NCBI RefSeq assembly: GCF_040529335.1
Contig: NZ_CP159535.1
Span: 100,851-164,850, forward strand
Source: Streptomyces sp. HUAS MG91
GTDB lineage: Bacteria > Actinomycetota > Actinomycetes > Streptomycetales > Streptomycetaceae
Reading direction: 5' to 3'
DNA length: 64,000 bases
A program made the position numbers and the translations under genes. The notes under the pieces are model-generated. The model was not told where the DNA came from. It ran no database searches and was given only the letters and a program-made list of their open reading frames with translations. This document shows positions 1 through 8,800 of the stretch, one piece after another. Position 1 is the stretch's first letter; the number at the start of each line of letters is the position of its first letter.

Positions 1-107
1 ACGACCGTCACATCGACGCCCGCGAGGCGCAGTTCGCAGGCGAGCATCAGGCCCGTGGGCCCGGCGCCCGCGATCACCACATCCGTGTCCCACTCGGTGT
101 CTGCCAC
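1..107 (-). CDS. FAD-dependent monooxygenase, N-terminal fragment cut by the window edge
   Basis: About 35 residues read leftward from a GTG at 107, preceded by a GAGGGGAAC-type ribosome binding site at 111-119. The peptide contains the Rossmann dinucleotide motif GAGPTG followed by LACELRLAGV, typical of the N-terminus of aromatic-hydroxylase-type flavoprotein monooxygenases (PheA/TfdB/polyketide hydroxylase family). These enzymes bind FAD and hydroxylate or epoxidise small molecules with NAD(P)H and O2. It is transcribed divergently from the polyketide operon, so it is a plausible tailoring oxygenase. The substrate-binding part lies outside the window, so the substrate cannot be guessed. 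The family call rests on one motif and the start context. Confidence 0.7.
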   Translation of the reverse strand, partial: MADTEWDTDVVIAGAGPTGLMLACELRLAGVDVTV

Positions 108-261
108 GTCGTTCCCCTCAATCCCGCCGATCCCGCCGATCCCGCCGATTCCCGCCGCGCGCGCCGGCCTGCGTGTCCGGCCCACACGGTCACGCCGGGA
201 CCGCCACGCCTTCAAGACACCCCGCCTCCCGGGCGCGCGGGGCGGCCGGGGCGCTTGTCCC

Positions 262-277
262 GTCCCGCCGGCGGGAC
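262..277. promoter_or_regulatory. Palindromic putative operator, copy 1
   Basis: GTCCCGCCGGCGGGAC is a perfect 16-bp palindrome in the divergent promoter. It shares its core with the copies at 404-421 and 21210-21227. Its presence only in intergenic DNA ahead of biosynthetic transcripts suggests a homodimeric repressor or activator site. No matching regulator gene could be identified. Confidence 0.5.
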
Positions 278-403
278 GAGGCTCGGTCCACCAACCGGCC
301 CGGGCACAACCCCGCCGGCCACGGGACCGGGGCGCCCCGCGGACGCGGTGCGGGCCGCGGGACCGCCGCGCGAGACTCCGGTCGGCCCTTCCCCCGGGGA
401 ACG

Positions 404-421
404 TGTCCCGCCGGCGGGACA
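404..421. promoter_or_regulatory. Palindromic putative operator, copy 2 (18 bp)
   Basis: TGTCCCGCCGGCGGGACA is a perfect 18-bp palindrome lying about 80 bp upstream of the first gene of the rightward operon. It is identical over all 18 bp to the copy at 21210-21227, which makes chance GC-rich self-complementarity unlikely. Confidence 0.55.
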
Positions 422-499
422 GCGGGCGGGCCGTGACATCCGGGACCGAAAAGGACACGAGCGGGTGCTCCCGGTCGGTGGAGGAAGGAAAGACTGGCA

Positions 500-733
500 A
501 TGGATTCGCTCGGACACGACATCGCGAAGCTGTGGGCCCAGCACCTCGAATGCGCCGAGGTCGGGGTGGACGACGACTTCTTCACGCTCGGCGGCAACTC
601 GCTGTCCGGCATCAAGATCATCGACCAGGTGGCGGAGGAGTACGGAGTACGGCTCTCCGTACGCGACTTCTACCTGGCCCAGACCCCGGCGCGGGTCGCC
701 GCGCTGGTCGAGCAGGGGAGGGCGGCGGCGTGA
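500..733 (+). CDS. Free-standing peptidyl carrier protein
   Basis: A 77-residue carrier protein. The phosphopantetheine attachment motif DDFFTLGGNSLSG places the attachment serine at residue 34. The GGNSL form and the preceding DDDFF are typical of peptidyl rather than acyl carriers. It would hold an amino acid as a thioester while the next enzyme acts on it. Its TGA overlaps the GTG of the P450 (GTGA), so the two are translationally coupled. A carrier-P450-thioesterase trio recalls amino-acid beta-hydroxylation cassettes such as those of nikkomycin and novobiocin. No dedicated adenylation gene to load it lies in the window; one could lie to the left, or the downstream A domain could serve. 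Confidence 0.88.
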   Translation: MDSLGHDIAKLWAQHLECAEVGVDDDFFTLGGNSLSGIKIIDQVAEEYGVRLSVRDFYLAQTPARVAALVEQGRAAA

Positions 734-1980
734 GGCTGACGCCGGGACCCGCACGCGACGTCGACCTCGACGGTCTCGACCTGTTCGATCTCGACCTCTA
801 CACCTCGGGCGACCCCCACCCCATCTGGGACGTGATGCGGGACAGGGCTCCCGTGCACCACCAAGTCCTGCCGGACGGCCGGGAGTTCTGGTCGGTGACC
901 CGGTACGAGGACGTCTGCCGGGTGCTCGGCGACCACCGCGAGTTCACCTCGGAGCGCGGCACCACCCCCACCCACGTGGGCATCGACGACCCCGCCGCGG
1001 GCAAGCTCCTCACGTCCACCGACCCGCCCCGGCACACCGAGGTCCGCAGGCCGCTCGGCGCCAAGCTCACCGCACGCGCCGTGAAGTCCTGGGAGGACTC
1101 GATCCGCGGGACGGTCACCCGCTTCCTCGAACCCGCCCTCGAAGGCGAGGTGTTCGACCTGGCGGAGCGGTCGCTGCTGCTCCCCGCGATGGTCACCGGC
1201 CCGCTCCTCGGCATCCCGGCCGAGGACTGGGAGGAGCTCGTCCAGCTGACCGCCATGGTCACGGCCCCCTCCGACCCGCACTTCCAGATCGCCAACGAGC
1301 CCACCACGCTGGCCATCGCCCACCACGAGCTGGTCAACTACGTCACGGAGTGGGTCAGGAAGCGCCGCGCCACCGGCGCCGAGGACGACAGCCTCCTGCA
1401 CCACCTCATGAGCGTGCGGGCCGGCGACGCACCGTTGACCGACGAGGAGATCGCCCTCGACGGCTACAGCATCCTGCTGGGCGCCAACGTGACGACGCCG
1501 CACACCGTCTCGGGAACCGTGCAGGCCCTCATCGAGCGGCCCGAACAGTTCGACAAGGCACAGGCCGACCCGACGCTGATCCCGAACCTCGTCGAGGAGG
1601 GGCTGCGCTGGACGTCGGCCGCCTGCAACTTCATGCGGTACGCCGTCGACGACATCGAGCTGCCCGGCGGCACCATCCCGGCCCGGGCCGCCGTCGTCGC
1701 CTGGATCGGATCGGCCAACCGGGACCCCGAACTCTTCGCCGACCCGCACACCTTCGACCTCACCCGCCCCAACGCCAAGCGCCACGTCGCCTTCGGCTTC
1801 GGGCCGCACTTCTGCATCGGCGCACCGCTGGCCCGGCTCACCCTGCGGGTCTTCTTCGAGGAACTCCTCCAGCGCTGCGCGTCCCTGGAGATCGCCGGCG
1901 AACCCGAGCACCTGCGCTCGTACTTCATCTCCGGAATGACCCGCTTTCCCGTCGTCGCGCAGAAACGGCAGACGCCATGA
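730..1980 (+). CDS. Cytochrome P450, probably acting on a carrier-bound amino acid
   Basis: 416 residues, normal for a soluble bacterial P450. The haem ligand motif FGFGPHFCIGAP puts the proximal Cys at residue 362, and the ExxR region is visible as EEGLR. The I-helix reads LLGANVTTPHT. The acidic residue usually preceding the conserved Thr is Val254, followed by Thr255-Thr256. The GTG start overlaps the carrier stop and the stop overlaps the thioesterase start (ATGA), so PCP, P450 and thioesterase are one translational unit. By analogy with NikQ/NovI-type enzymes it probably hydroxylates the amino acid held on the free PCP. Late oxidation of the polyketide is the alternative. It would need ferredoxin partners encoded elsewhere. 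Confidence 0.9.
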   Translation: MRLTPGPARDVDLDGLDLFDLDLYTSGDPHPIWDVMRDRAPVHHQVLPDGREFWSVTRYEDVCRVLGDHREFTSERGTTPTHVGIDDPAAGKLLTSTDPPRHTEVRRPLGAKLTARAVKSWEDSIRGTVTRFLEPALEGEVFDLAERSLLLPAMVTGPLLGIPAEDWEELVQLTAMVTAPSDPHFQIANEPTTLAIAHHELVNYVTEWVRKRRATGAEDDSLLHHLMSVRAGDAPLTDEEIALDGYSILLGANVTTPHTVSGTVQALIERPEQFDKAQADPTLIPNLVEEGLRWTSAACNFMRYAVDDIELPGGTIPARAAVVAWIGSANRDPELFADPHTFDLTRPNAKRHVAFGFGPHFCIGAPLARLTLRVFFEELLQRCASLEIAGEPEHLRSYFISGMTRFPVVAQKRQTP

Positions 1981-2714
1981 CAACCGGCTCCACGATCGCC
2001 CCCTCGCCGTGGTTCGTCCGGCCGCCGTCCACCGACCACGCCGCGCGGCTGTTCTGCTTCCCTTTCTCCGGTTCCGGGGCATCGGCGTTCAGCGCCTGGC
2101 CGGCCGCGCTCGGCGACGTCGAGATCTGCCCGGTGCAGTTCCCCGGCCGCGAGAACCGGCTCGGCCACCCGCACTACGGCACATACGAGAACCTCGCCGA
2201 GGCCCTGGTCGAACCGCTCACGCCGCTGCTCGACCGGCCGTTCGCGTTCTTCGGCCACTGCTCGGGCGTGGTCCCCGCCTACGAGACCGCCCTCCGGCTC
2301 GCCGAGGCCGGCCTGCCCACCCCGAAGTGCCTGTTCGTGTCCGGCCAGCCCGCCCCGCACGACGCCTCCCGCGACCGCATGCTCACCATGACCGAGCCGG
2401 AACTGCGCGCCGAGCTGGAGGCGTTCCTCCGCGGCCGGGGCATCGCACCACGTCCGGACATGCTCGACCTCGGCCTCATGGTGCTGCTCAAGGACACCGC
2501 GGCGGCCGCCGCCTACCGGCGCGAGACGCCGGCGGCGCTGGACTGCCCCGTGGTCGTCCTGCACTGGCGGGACGACGCCGACGTGCACCTCGACGACCTC
2601 CAGGGCTGGCGCCGGTACGCGGACTCCGTCGAGTTCCGCGTGATCGACGGCGGCCACTACGACTTCATGGACGCACCGGACGAACTGCGCACCCTGCTGA
2701 CCCGCTGGCTGTGA
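1977..2714 (+). CDS. Thioesterase-like alpha/beta-hydrolase with a Cys nucleophile; possible aminoacyl shuttle
   Basis: 245 residues, the size of a type II thioesterase. Family motifs are FCFPFSGSG near the N-terminus, QFPGREN, and the C-terminal GGHYDF histidine. The nucleophile elbow reads GHCSG (residues 93-97): Cys95 stands where type II thioesterases have Ser (GHSMG in the other copy at 27941-28696). Alpha/beta-hydrolases with an active-site Cys are known as aminoacyl shuttles between carrier proteins (CmaE, SyrC) and in some cyclising thioesterases. Since it is coupled to a free PCP and a P450, and the downstream A domain looks defective, a shuttle role is attractive. This is inference; simple editing hydrolysis remains possible. 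Confidence 0.85.
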   Translation: MTTGSTIAPSPWFVRPPSTDHAARLFCFPFSGSGASAFSAWPAALGDVEICPVQFPGRENRLGHPHYGTYENLAEALVEPLTPLLDRPFAFFGHCSGVVPAYETALRLAEAGLPTPKCLFVSGQPAPHDASRDRMLTMTEPELRAELEAFLRGRGIAPRPDMLDLGLMVLLKDTAAAAAYRRETPAALDCPVVVLHWRDDADVHLDDLQGWRRYADSVEFRVIDGGHYDFMDAPDELRTLLTRWL

Positions 2715-2729
2715 GCGGAAGGATACGAA

Positions 2730-5700
2730 ATGAGTGGCGCAGCCACCGATATCGCCGTGGTCGGACTGTCGTGCCGGTTCCCCGGTGTGCACGGCCCGGA
2801 GGCCTTCTGGCGGCTGCTGGCCGACGGGAAGTCGACGGTCGGCACGTTTCCCGCGAGCCGGGCGGCCGACGCGCAGGCGGACCTCTCCGCCCACCCGGAC
2901 GCCGCCACCCTGGGTGCCGGCTCCTTCCTCGACTCCGTCGACGGGTTCGACGCGGAGTTCTTCTCGGTGTCCGCCGCGGAGGCGGCCGCGATGGACCCCG
3001 TACAGCGCCTCGGCCTCGAACTCGCCTGGGAGGCCGTCGAGGACGCGGGCGTCACGGCGGCCGCGCTCGCGGGCCGTGAGGTCGACGTCGTCGTCGGCGC
3101 GGCGCCCTCCGGCTACGACCAGCTGCGCAAGCGGTCCGGCAGCGACCGGGACGACCACTACGCCGCACTCGGCTCCAGCGGCGCACTGATCGCGAACCGC
3201 ATCTCGAGCCTGTTCGACGTGCGCGGCATGAGTCTGTGCGCGGACTCCGGCCAGTCCTCCTCCCTGGTGTCCCTCGCGCTGACCTGCGACCGTATCCGCT
3301 CCGGCGCCGTCGACATGGCGCTCGCGGGCGGCGTGCACCTGATCATGGATCCGGAGTCCGGCACCGGTCTGGCGAACCTGGGCGCCCTCTCGCCCGAGGG
3401 CCGCTGCTTCCCCTTCGACGAGCGGGCGGGCGGCTTCGTCCGCGGCGAGGGCGGCGCGTTCGTCCTGCTCAAGCGGCTCGACCTCGCCGTGGCCGACGGC
3501 GACCACGTCTACGCCGTGGTGCGCGGCTGGGGCGTCCGCAGCGGCGGCGCCTCGTCCCGGATGCCCGACCCCAGCCCCACCGGCCAGGCGTCGGCCGTCC
3601 TGTCCGCCCTGCGGAGCGCGGACCTCGCCTTCGACGCGGTCGACTACGTCGAGGCGCACGGCACCGGCACCCGGCTCGGCGATCCGGCCGAACTGGCCGG
3701 TCTGCGCGAGGTGCAGGCCGAACACGGCCGCGGCCGCCCCCTGACGGTCGGCTCGGTGAAGGCGAACGTCGGCCACCTGGAGCCCGCCGCCGGCCTGGCC
3801 GGCTTCGTCAAGACCGCGCTCTGCCTGGACCGCGGCCTGCTGGTCCCCCAGCCGGACTTCCACGCCCCGAACCCCGCCGTGAGCGACTTCGAGAAGGACT
3901 TCGAGGTGCTGCGGACCGCCCGCCCCTGGACCGGCGAGCCGGGGCGGCCGCGACGGGCCGGCGTGTCGTCGATCGGCATGGGCGGCACCAACGCCCACCT
4001 CATCCTCGAACAGGCCCCCGAACTCCCGGCACCGGCGCCCGTGGCGGCCCCTTCGGCCGTCCCCTGGGTGCTGTCGGCGCGCACGGAGGCGGCCCTGCGC
4101 GCGCAGGCCGCCCGGCTGAAGGAGTTCGTGACCGATGGGCTGCCGTCGCCGCCGGCCGCCGTCGGCCACGCCCTCGCCACCGCACGGACCACGTTCGCGC
4201 ACCGCGCGGTCGTCGTCGCCGGGGACCGGGCGGAGACGCTCGCCGGACTCGACCTGCTGGCCCGGGGCGAGACCTCGGCCCGCGCGGTGCGCGGCACGGC
4301 CACGGAAGCGACGGGCCCGATCGTGTTCGTCTTCCCCGGCCAGGGCTCGCAATGGCTCGGCATGGGACGGCAGTTGTACGCGGAGTCGCCGGTGTTCGCC
4401 GCGTCGATCGACGCGTGCGCGAAAGCGCTGGATCCGTGGCTGGACTGGAGCCTCCTCGACCTGGTGACGGGCGCCGGACCGGCTCCCTCGCTCGACGACG
4501 GGGACGCCGTGGTGCAGCCCGCGCTCTTCGCGATGATGGTGTCCCTGGCCCGCCTGTGGCAGTCCCTCGGCGTGGTCCCCGACGTGGTCATGGGCCACTC
4601 GCAGGGCGAGATCGCCGCGGCCTGCACGGCCGGCGCCCTCAGCCTCGAGGACGCCGCCCGCGTCATCGCGCTGCGCAGCCGCGCCCTGACCGCGCTGGCC
4701 GGCCACGGCGCCATGTGCGCCGTGGCCGCGCCCGCGAGCTGGGTGGAGGAGCGCCTCGCCCGCTGGCCGGGACGGCTGTGCGTGGCGGTGGTCAACGGAC
4801 CGGCCTCCGTGGTCGTCGCGGGAGATTCCGCCGCTGTCGAGGAGTTCACCGCGCTCGCCGCCGACGACGGCGTCCGGGTGCGCCGGATCAAGGTCAGGTT
4901 CGCGTCCCACTCTCCGCTCGTCGAACGCATCCGCGACCAGGTGCTCGAGGCCGGCGCCGGCACCACGCCGCGGGAGACCGCGGTCGAGTTCCACTCCACG
5001 GTCACCGCGGGGCCGCTCGACACCCGCCGCCTCGACGCCGCGTACTGGTACGACAACCTGCGCTCGCAGGTCCGCTTCGGCGAGGCCGTCGAGCAGCTGA
5101 TGAGGGAGCGCGGCGGCGTGTTCGTGGAGGTCAGCCCGCACCCCCTGCTCCAGGTCGCCATGGGGGAGATCGCCGACACGCTGCCCGTTCCGCCGCCCGT
5201 CGTCTCCACTCTCAGCAGGCACGACGGCGGCCTGGGCAAGGTGCTCGCGTCGCTCGCCGAACTGCACGTGCACGGTGCGCCGGTGAACTGGAAGGCGGCG
5301 TTCGGCGGGGCCCGGCCGCCCCGGACCGCGCTGCCGACCTACCCGTTCCAGCGACAGCGGTACTGGCTGACCGCGCCCGCCGAGGCCGCCGAGGAAGCAC
5401 CGGCCGACGGACAGCCCGGCTCACGCGCGGCGCGGCTCGATTCGCCCGCCGCGGTCCTGGCCCTGGTCTGCGAGGAGACCGCGGCCCTGCTGCGCACCAA
5501 GGGATCGGCGCTGACCGGAACGGACCTCCAGGCGCGGTCGACCGAGACCTTCAAGGCCCTCGGCTTCGACTCCTCGCTGGCGGTGGAGCTGCGCAACCGG
5601 CTCAACGCGGCGGCCGGCGTGCGCCTCCCGGCCACCGTCGCCTTCAGCCGCCCCACCGCCCGGGAACTCGCCCTCCACCTGCACTCCCTCCTCGCACCGC

Positions 5701-5804
5701 AGCCGTGCGACGGCCCGGAGCCGGACCCGGTGGTGGCGGCCGACGACCTGGTGGACCGCAGCGACGACGATCTCTACGCCCTGATCGACCGCGGATACGT
5801 GTAG
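2730..5804 (+). CDS. Type I polyketide synthase loading module, KSQ-AT-ACP
   Basis: 1024 residues. The KS active-site region reads [10 protein letters not shown]: Gln175 replaces the catalytic Cys, while His310 (HGTGT) and His349 (NVGHLE) remain. This is the KSQ arrangement, which decarboxylates a malonyl-type unit to make the starter. The AT has GHSQGE (Ser624) and FASH (724-727), close to the methylmalonyl-type YASH, so a propionyl starter is likely. The ACP serine is Ser948 in GFDSSL. The C-terminus ends in a short acidic docking segment ([13 protein letters not shown]). ATG at 2730 is preceded by GGAAGGA. The local motif SGQ rather than the usual TAQ is uncommon. Confidence 0.93.
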   Translation: MSGAATDIAVVGLSCRFPGVHGPEAFWRLLADGKSTVGTFPASRAADAQADLSAHPDAATLGAGSFLDSVDGFDAEFFSVSAAEAAAMDPVQRLGLELAWEAVEDAGVTAAALAGREVDVVVGAAPSGYDQLRKRSGSDRDDHYAALGSSGALIANRISSLFDVRGMSLCADSGQSSSLVSLALTCDRIRSGAVDMALAGGVHLIMDPESGTGLANLGALSPEGRCFPFDERAGGFVRGEGGAFVLLKRLDLAVADGDHVYAVVRGWGVRSGGASSRMPDPSPTGQASAVLSALRSADLAFDAVDYVEAHGTGTRLGDPAELAGLREVQAEHGRGRPLTVGSVKANVGHLEPAAGLAGFVKTALCLDRGLLVPQPDFHAPNPAVSDFEKDFEVLRTARPWTGEPGRPRRAGVSSIGMGGTNAHLILEQAPELPAPAPVAAPSAVPWVLSARTEAALRAQAARLKEFVTDGLPSPPAAVGHALATARTTFAHRAVVVAGDRAETLAGLDLLARGETSARAVRGTATEATGPIVFVFPGQGSQWLGMGRQLYAESPVFAASIDACAKALDPWLDWSLLDLVTGAGPAPSLDDGDAVVQPALFAMMVSLARLWQSLGVVPDVVMGHSQGEIAAACTAGALSLEDAARVIALRSRALTALAGHGAMCAVAAPASWVEERLARWPGRLCVAVVNGPASVVVAGDSAAVEEFTALAADDGVRVRRIKVRFASHSPLVERIRDQVLEAGAGTTPRETAVEFHSTVTAGPLDTRRLDAAYWYDNLRSQVRFGEAVEQLMRERGGVFVEVSPHPLLQVAMGEIADTLPVPPPVVSTLSRHDGGLGKVLASLAELHVHGAPVNWKAAFGGARPPRTALPTYPFQRQRYWLTAPAEAAEEAPADGQPGSRAARLDSPAAVLALVCEETAALLRTKGSALTGTDLQARSTETFKALGFDSSLAVELRNRLNAAAGVRLPATVAFSRPTARELALHLHSLLAPQPCDGPEPDPVVAADDLVDRSDDDLYALIDRGYV

Positions 5805-5896
5805 GCCGTACCGACCGTGTCCGCAGCCGCGTGGGCCCCGTACGCCCGCGCCCGCACCTTTCTGACATGCAACTTGTTCCGTTGAGGGAGGCCCTG

Positions 5897-8800
5897 GTGG
5901 AGGAAGTCGACAAGCTCCGGTCCTACTTGCGACGCGCCGTCGGCGACGCGCAGGAGCTGCGCGAGCGGGTGCGCGAGCTGGAGGAGTCCGCACGCGAACC
6001 CATCGCCGTCGTCGGCGTGGGATGCCGCTTCCCGGGCGGCGCGACCTCCCCCGAAGCGCTCTGGGACCTCGTCTCCCGCGGCGGGGACGCCATGGGCGGC
6101 TTCCCGGCGGATCGCGGCTGGGACATCGAGGGGCTCTACGACCCGGACCCCGAGGCGCACGGCAGGACGTACACGCGCTCGGGCGGATTCCTGGACGGCC
6201 TGGCCGACTTCGACGCGTCGTTCTTCGGCATCAGCCCCCGCGAGGCGCTGGCCATGGACCCGCAGCAGCGGCTGATGCTGGAGACGTCGTGGGAGGCCCT
6301 GGAGCGCGCGGGCATCGACCCGGAATCCCTGCGCTCCACGGCGACCGGGGTGTTCACCGGTCTCTACGACGTCGACTACGGTCCGCGGGTCGGCGGCGGC
6401 GCGGCCGGCGAGGTCGAGGGGTTCCGGCTCACCGGCACCTACCTCAGCGCGGCCTCCGGCAGGGTCGCCTACACCCTGGGGCTGCACGGCCCGGCCGTGT
6501 CGACGGACACCGCCTGCTCGGCCTCCCTCGTCGCCGTCCACCAGGCCGTACGGTCGCTGCGCTCCGGCGAATGCTCGATGGCGCTGGCCGGCGGCGTCTC
6601 GGCGATGCCGACACCCGGCATGTTCGTGGAACTCGCCCGCCAGCGCGGCCTGTCGGAGGACGGCCGGTGCAAGGCGTTCGCCGACGCGGCGGACGGCACC
6701 GGCTTCTCCGAGGGCGCGGGCGTCCTGGTCCTGGAACGCCTGTCGGACGCACGGCGCAACGGCCACCACGTGTGGGCCGTGATCCGGGGCAGCGCCGTCA
6801 ACCAGGACGGCGCCTCCAACGGCCTGAGCGCCCCGAACGGCCTGGCCCAGCAGCGCGTCATCCGCGCCGCCCTGGCCGACGCGGGCCTGAGCACCGGCGA
6901 CGTGGACGCCGTGGAGGCGCACGGCACCGGCACCCGGCTCGGCGACCCCATCGAGGCCGAGGCCCTGCTCGCCACCTACGGCCAGGAGCGGCAGGGCGGC
7001 GACCCGCTGTGGCTGGGCTCGTTGAAGTCGAACATCGGCCACACCCAGGCGGCCGCGGGCGTCGGCGGCCTGATCAAGATGGTCATGGCGATGCGGCACG
7101 GTGTGCTGCCCGCGACGCTGCACGTGGACCGTCCGTCGTCCCACGTCGACTGGGAGTCCGGCGCCGTCGAACTGCTCACCGAGGCCCGCGAGTGGACCAC
7201 GCCGGAGGGCCGGCCGCGCCGCGCGGGCGTCTCCGGGTTCGGCATCAGCGGCACCAACGCCCACGTGATCCTCGAACAGGCCCCCGCGCACGCGACCGCC
7301 GAGGACACCCCGCGGCCCCGCACCGGCTCCGGCCCCTCGTTGCCCTGGGTGCTGTCGGCCCGCTCCGAGCAGGCCCTGCGCCGGCAGGCGGAGCGGCTGC
7401 ACGACGCCGTCGCCGCCGACCCGGACATGCCGGCCGAGGCCGTGGGCCACGCCCTGGTGACGACCCGCTCGCGCTTCGACCACCGCCACGTCGTCATCGG
7501 CGCCGGCCGGGAGGACCTCCTCGCCGCGCTGGCCGCCGTCGCCGCGGGCGACGAACCCGGCACCGGCGCGGTCTCCGGTGTCGCGCGGCCGGTCGGCAGG
7601 ACGGTGTTCGTCTTCCCCGGCCAGGGCGGCCAGTGGCTCGCGATGGGCCGGGAGCTGTACGAGACGTCGCCGGTGTTCGCCGACCGACTGCGCGCCTGCG
7701 ACGAGGCGTTGAAGCCGTGGATCTCCTGGCCGCTGATCGACACCGTGTGCGGCGGGCCCGACGCGGCCGACCTCGCGGACATCGACGTCGTCCAGCCCGC
7801 GCTGTTCGCGGTGATGGTGTCCCTGGCCGAGGTGTGGCGCTCGCTCGGCGTGACACCGGACGTGGTGATCGGCCACTCCCAGGGCGAGATCGCCGCCGCC
7901 CACGTCGCGGGCGCCCTCACGCTCCAGGACGCCGCCAAGATCGTGGCCCTGCGCTCCCGGCTCCTCGCCACGGTCACCGGGCAGGGCGCCATGGCGGGAA
8001 TCCTGCTGCCGCAGCAGCGGGTGCGGGAACTGCTGGCCGGCAAGGAGTCCAGGATCGGGATCGCCGCGGTCAACGGGCCCAACGCGACGACGGTCTCGGG
8101 CGAGACCGATGCGGTCGAGGAACTGATCGCGCTCTGCCAGGCCGAAGGCGCCCGCGCCCGCGCCATCAAGTCCAGCGTCCCGGGACACTCGCCGCTCATG
8201 GACCGCTTCGACGGCCGGCTCCAGGAGGAGCTGGGCGAGGTCACCCCGCTGCCCACAGCCGTGACGATCTACTCGACCGTGACCGGCGACGTGATCGACC
8301 CCGCCGCGCTCGACACCGGCTACTGGTACCGCAATCTGCGCGAACCGGTCCAGTTCGGCACCGCCATGGGGCGCCTGGTCGAGCGGGAGCGCGACAGCGT
8401 CGCCATCGAGGTCAGCCCGCACCCGCTGCTCGTCCTGAACATCCAGGAGATGTACGACGACACCCCCGCCGCCACCGGCTTCGCCGTGGGGACGCTGCGC
8501 CGTGACGCGGGCGGCCTCGCCCGCTTCCACGAGTCCGCGGCCGAGGCCTTCGTGGCGGGCCTGGACGTGGCGTGGCAGGAGGTGTTCGGGCCGCACACCG
8601 GCCGGCCCGACGAGCCGGTCACCCTGCCCACCTACGCCTTCCAGCGGCAGCGCTACTGGCTCGACACACCGCAGGAGACCACCGCCGCCCGCACCTCGGA
8701 CCACCCGCTGCTCGACGCCGTGATCGACCTGCCCGGCGACGGCCCGGACGGGTCCGGCGGCGTCGTCGGCAGCGGACGCCTCTCCCTCGAACGCCACCCG

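Larger units (their letters stand above)
108..499. promoter_or_regulatory. Divergent promoter region of the polyketide cluster, with palindromes and tandem half-sites
   Basis: This 392-bp stretch separates the leftward flavoprotein from the rightward PCP gene and holds no convincing gene. It contains three tandem copies of ATCCCGCCG (121-147) and a partial fourth. It also contains two copies of a perfect palindrome listed separately (262-277 and 404-421) whose half-site TCCCGCC is the same as in the tandem repeats. The PCP start at 500 is preceded by GGAGGAAGG at about 480-489. The repeated half-site suggests one regulator controls both divergent transcripts. No clear -10/-35 pair could be fixed by eye. 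Confidence 0.5.
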
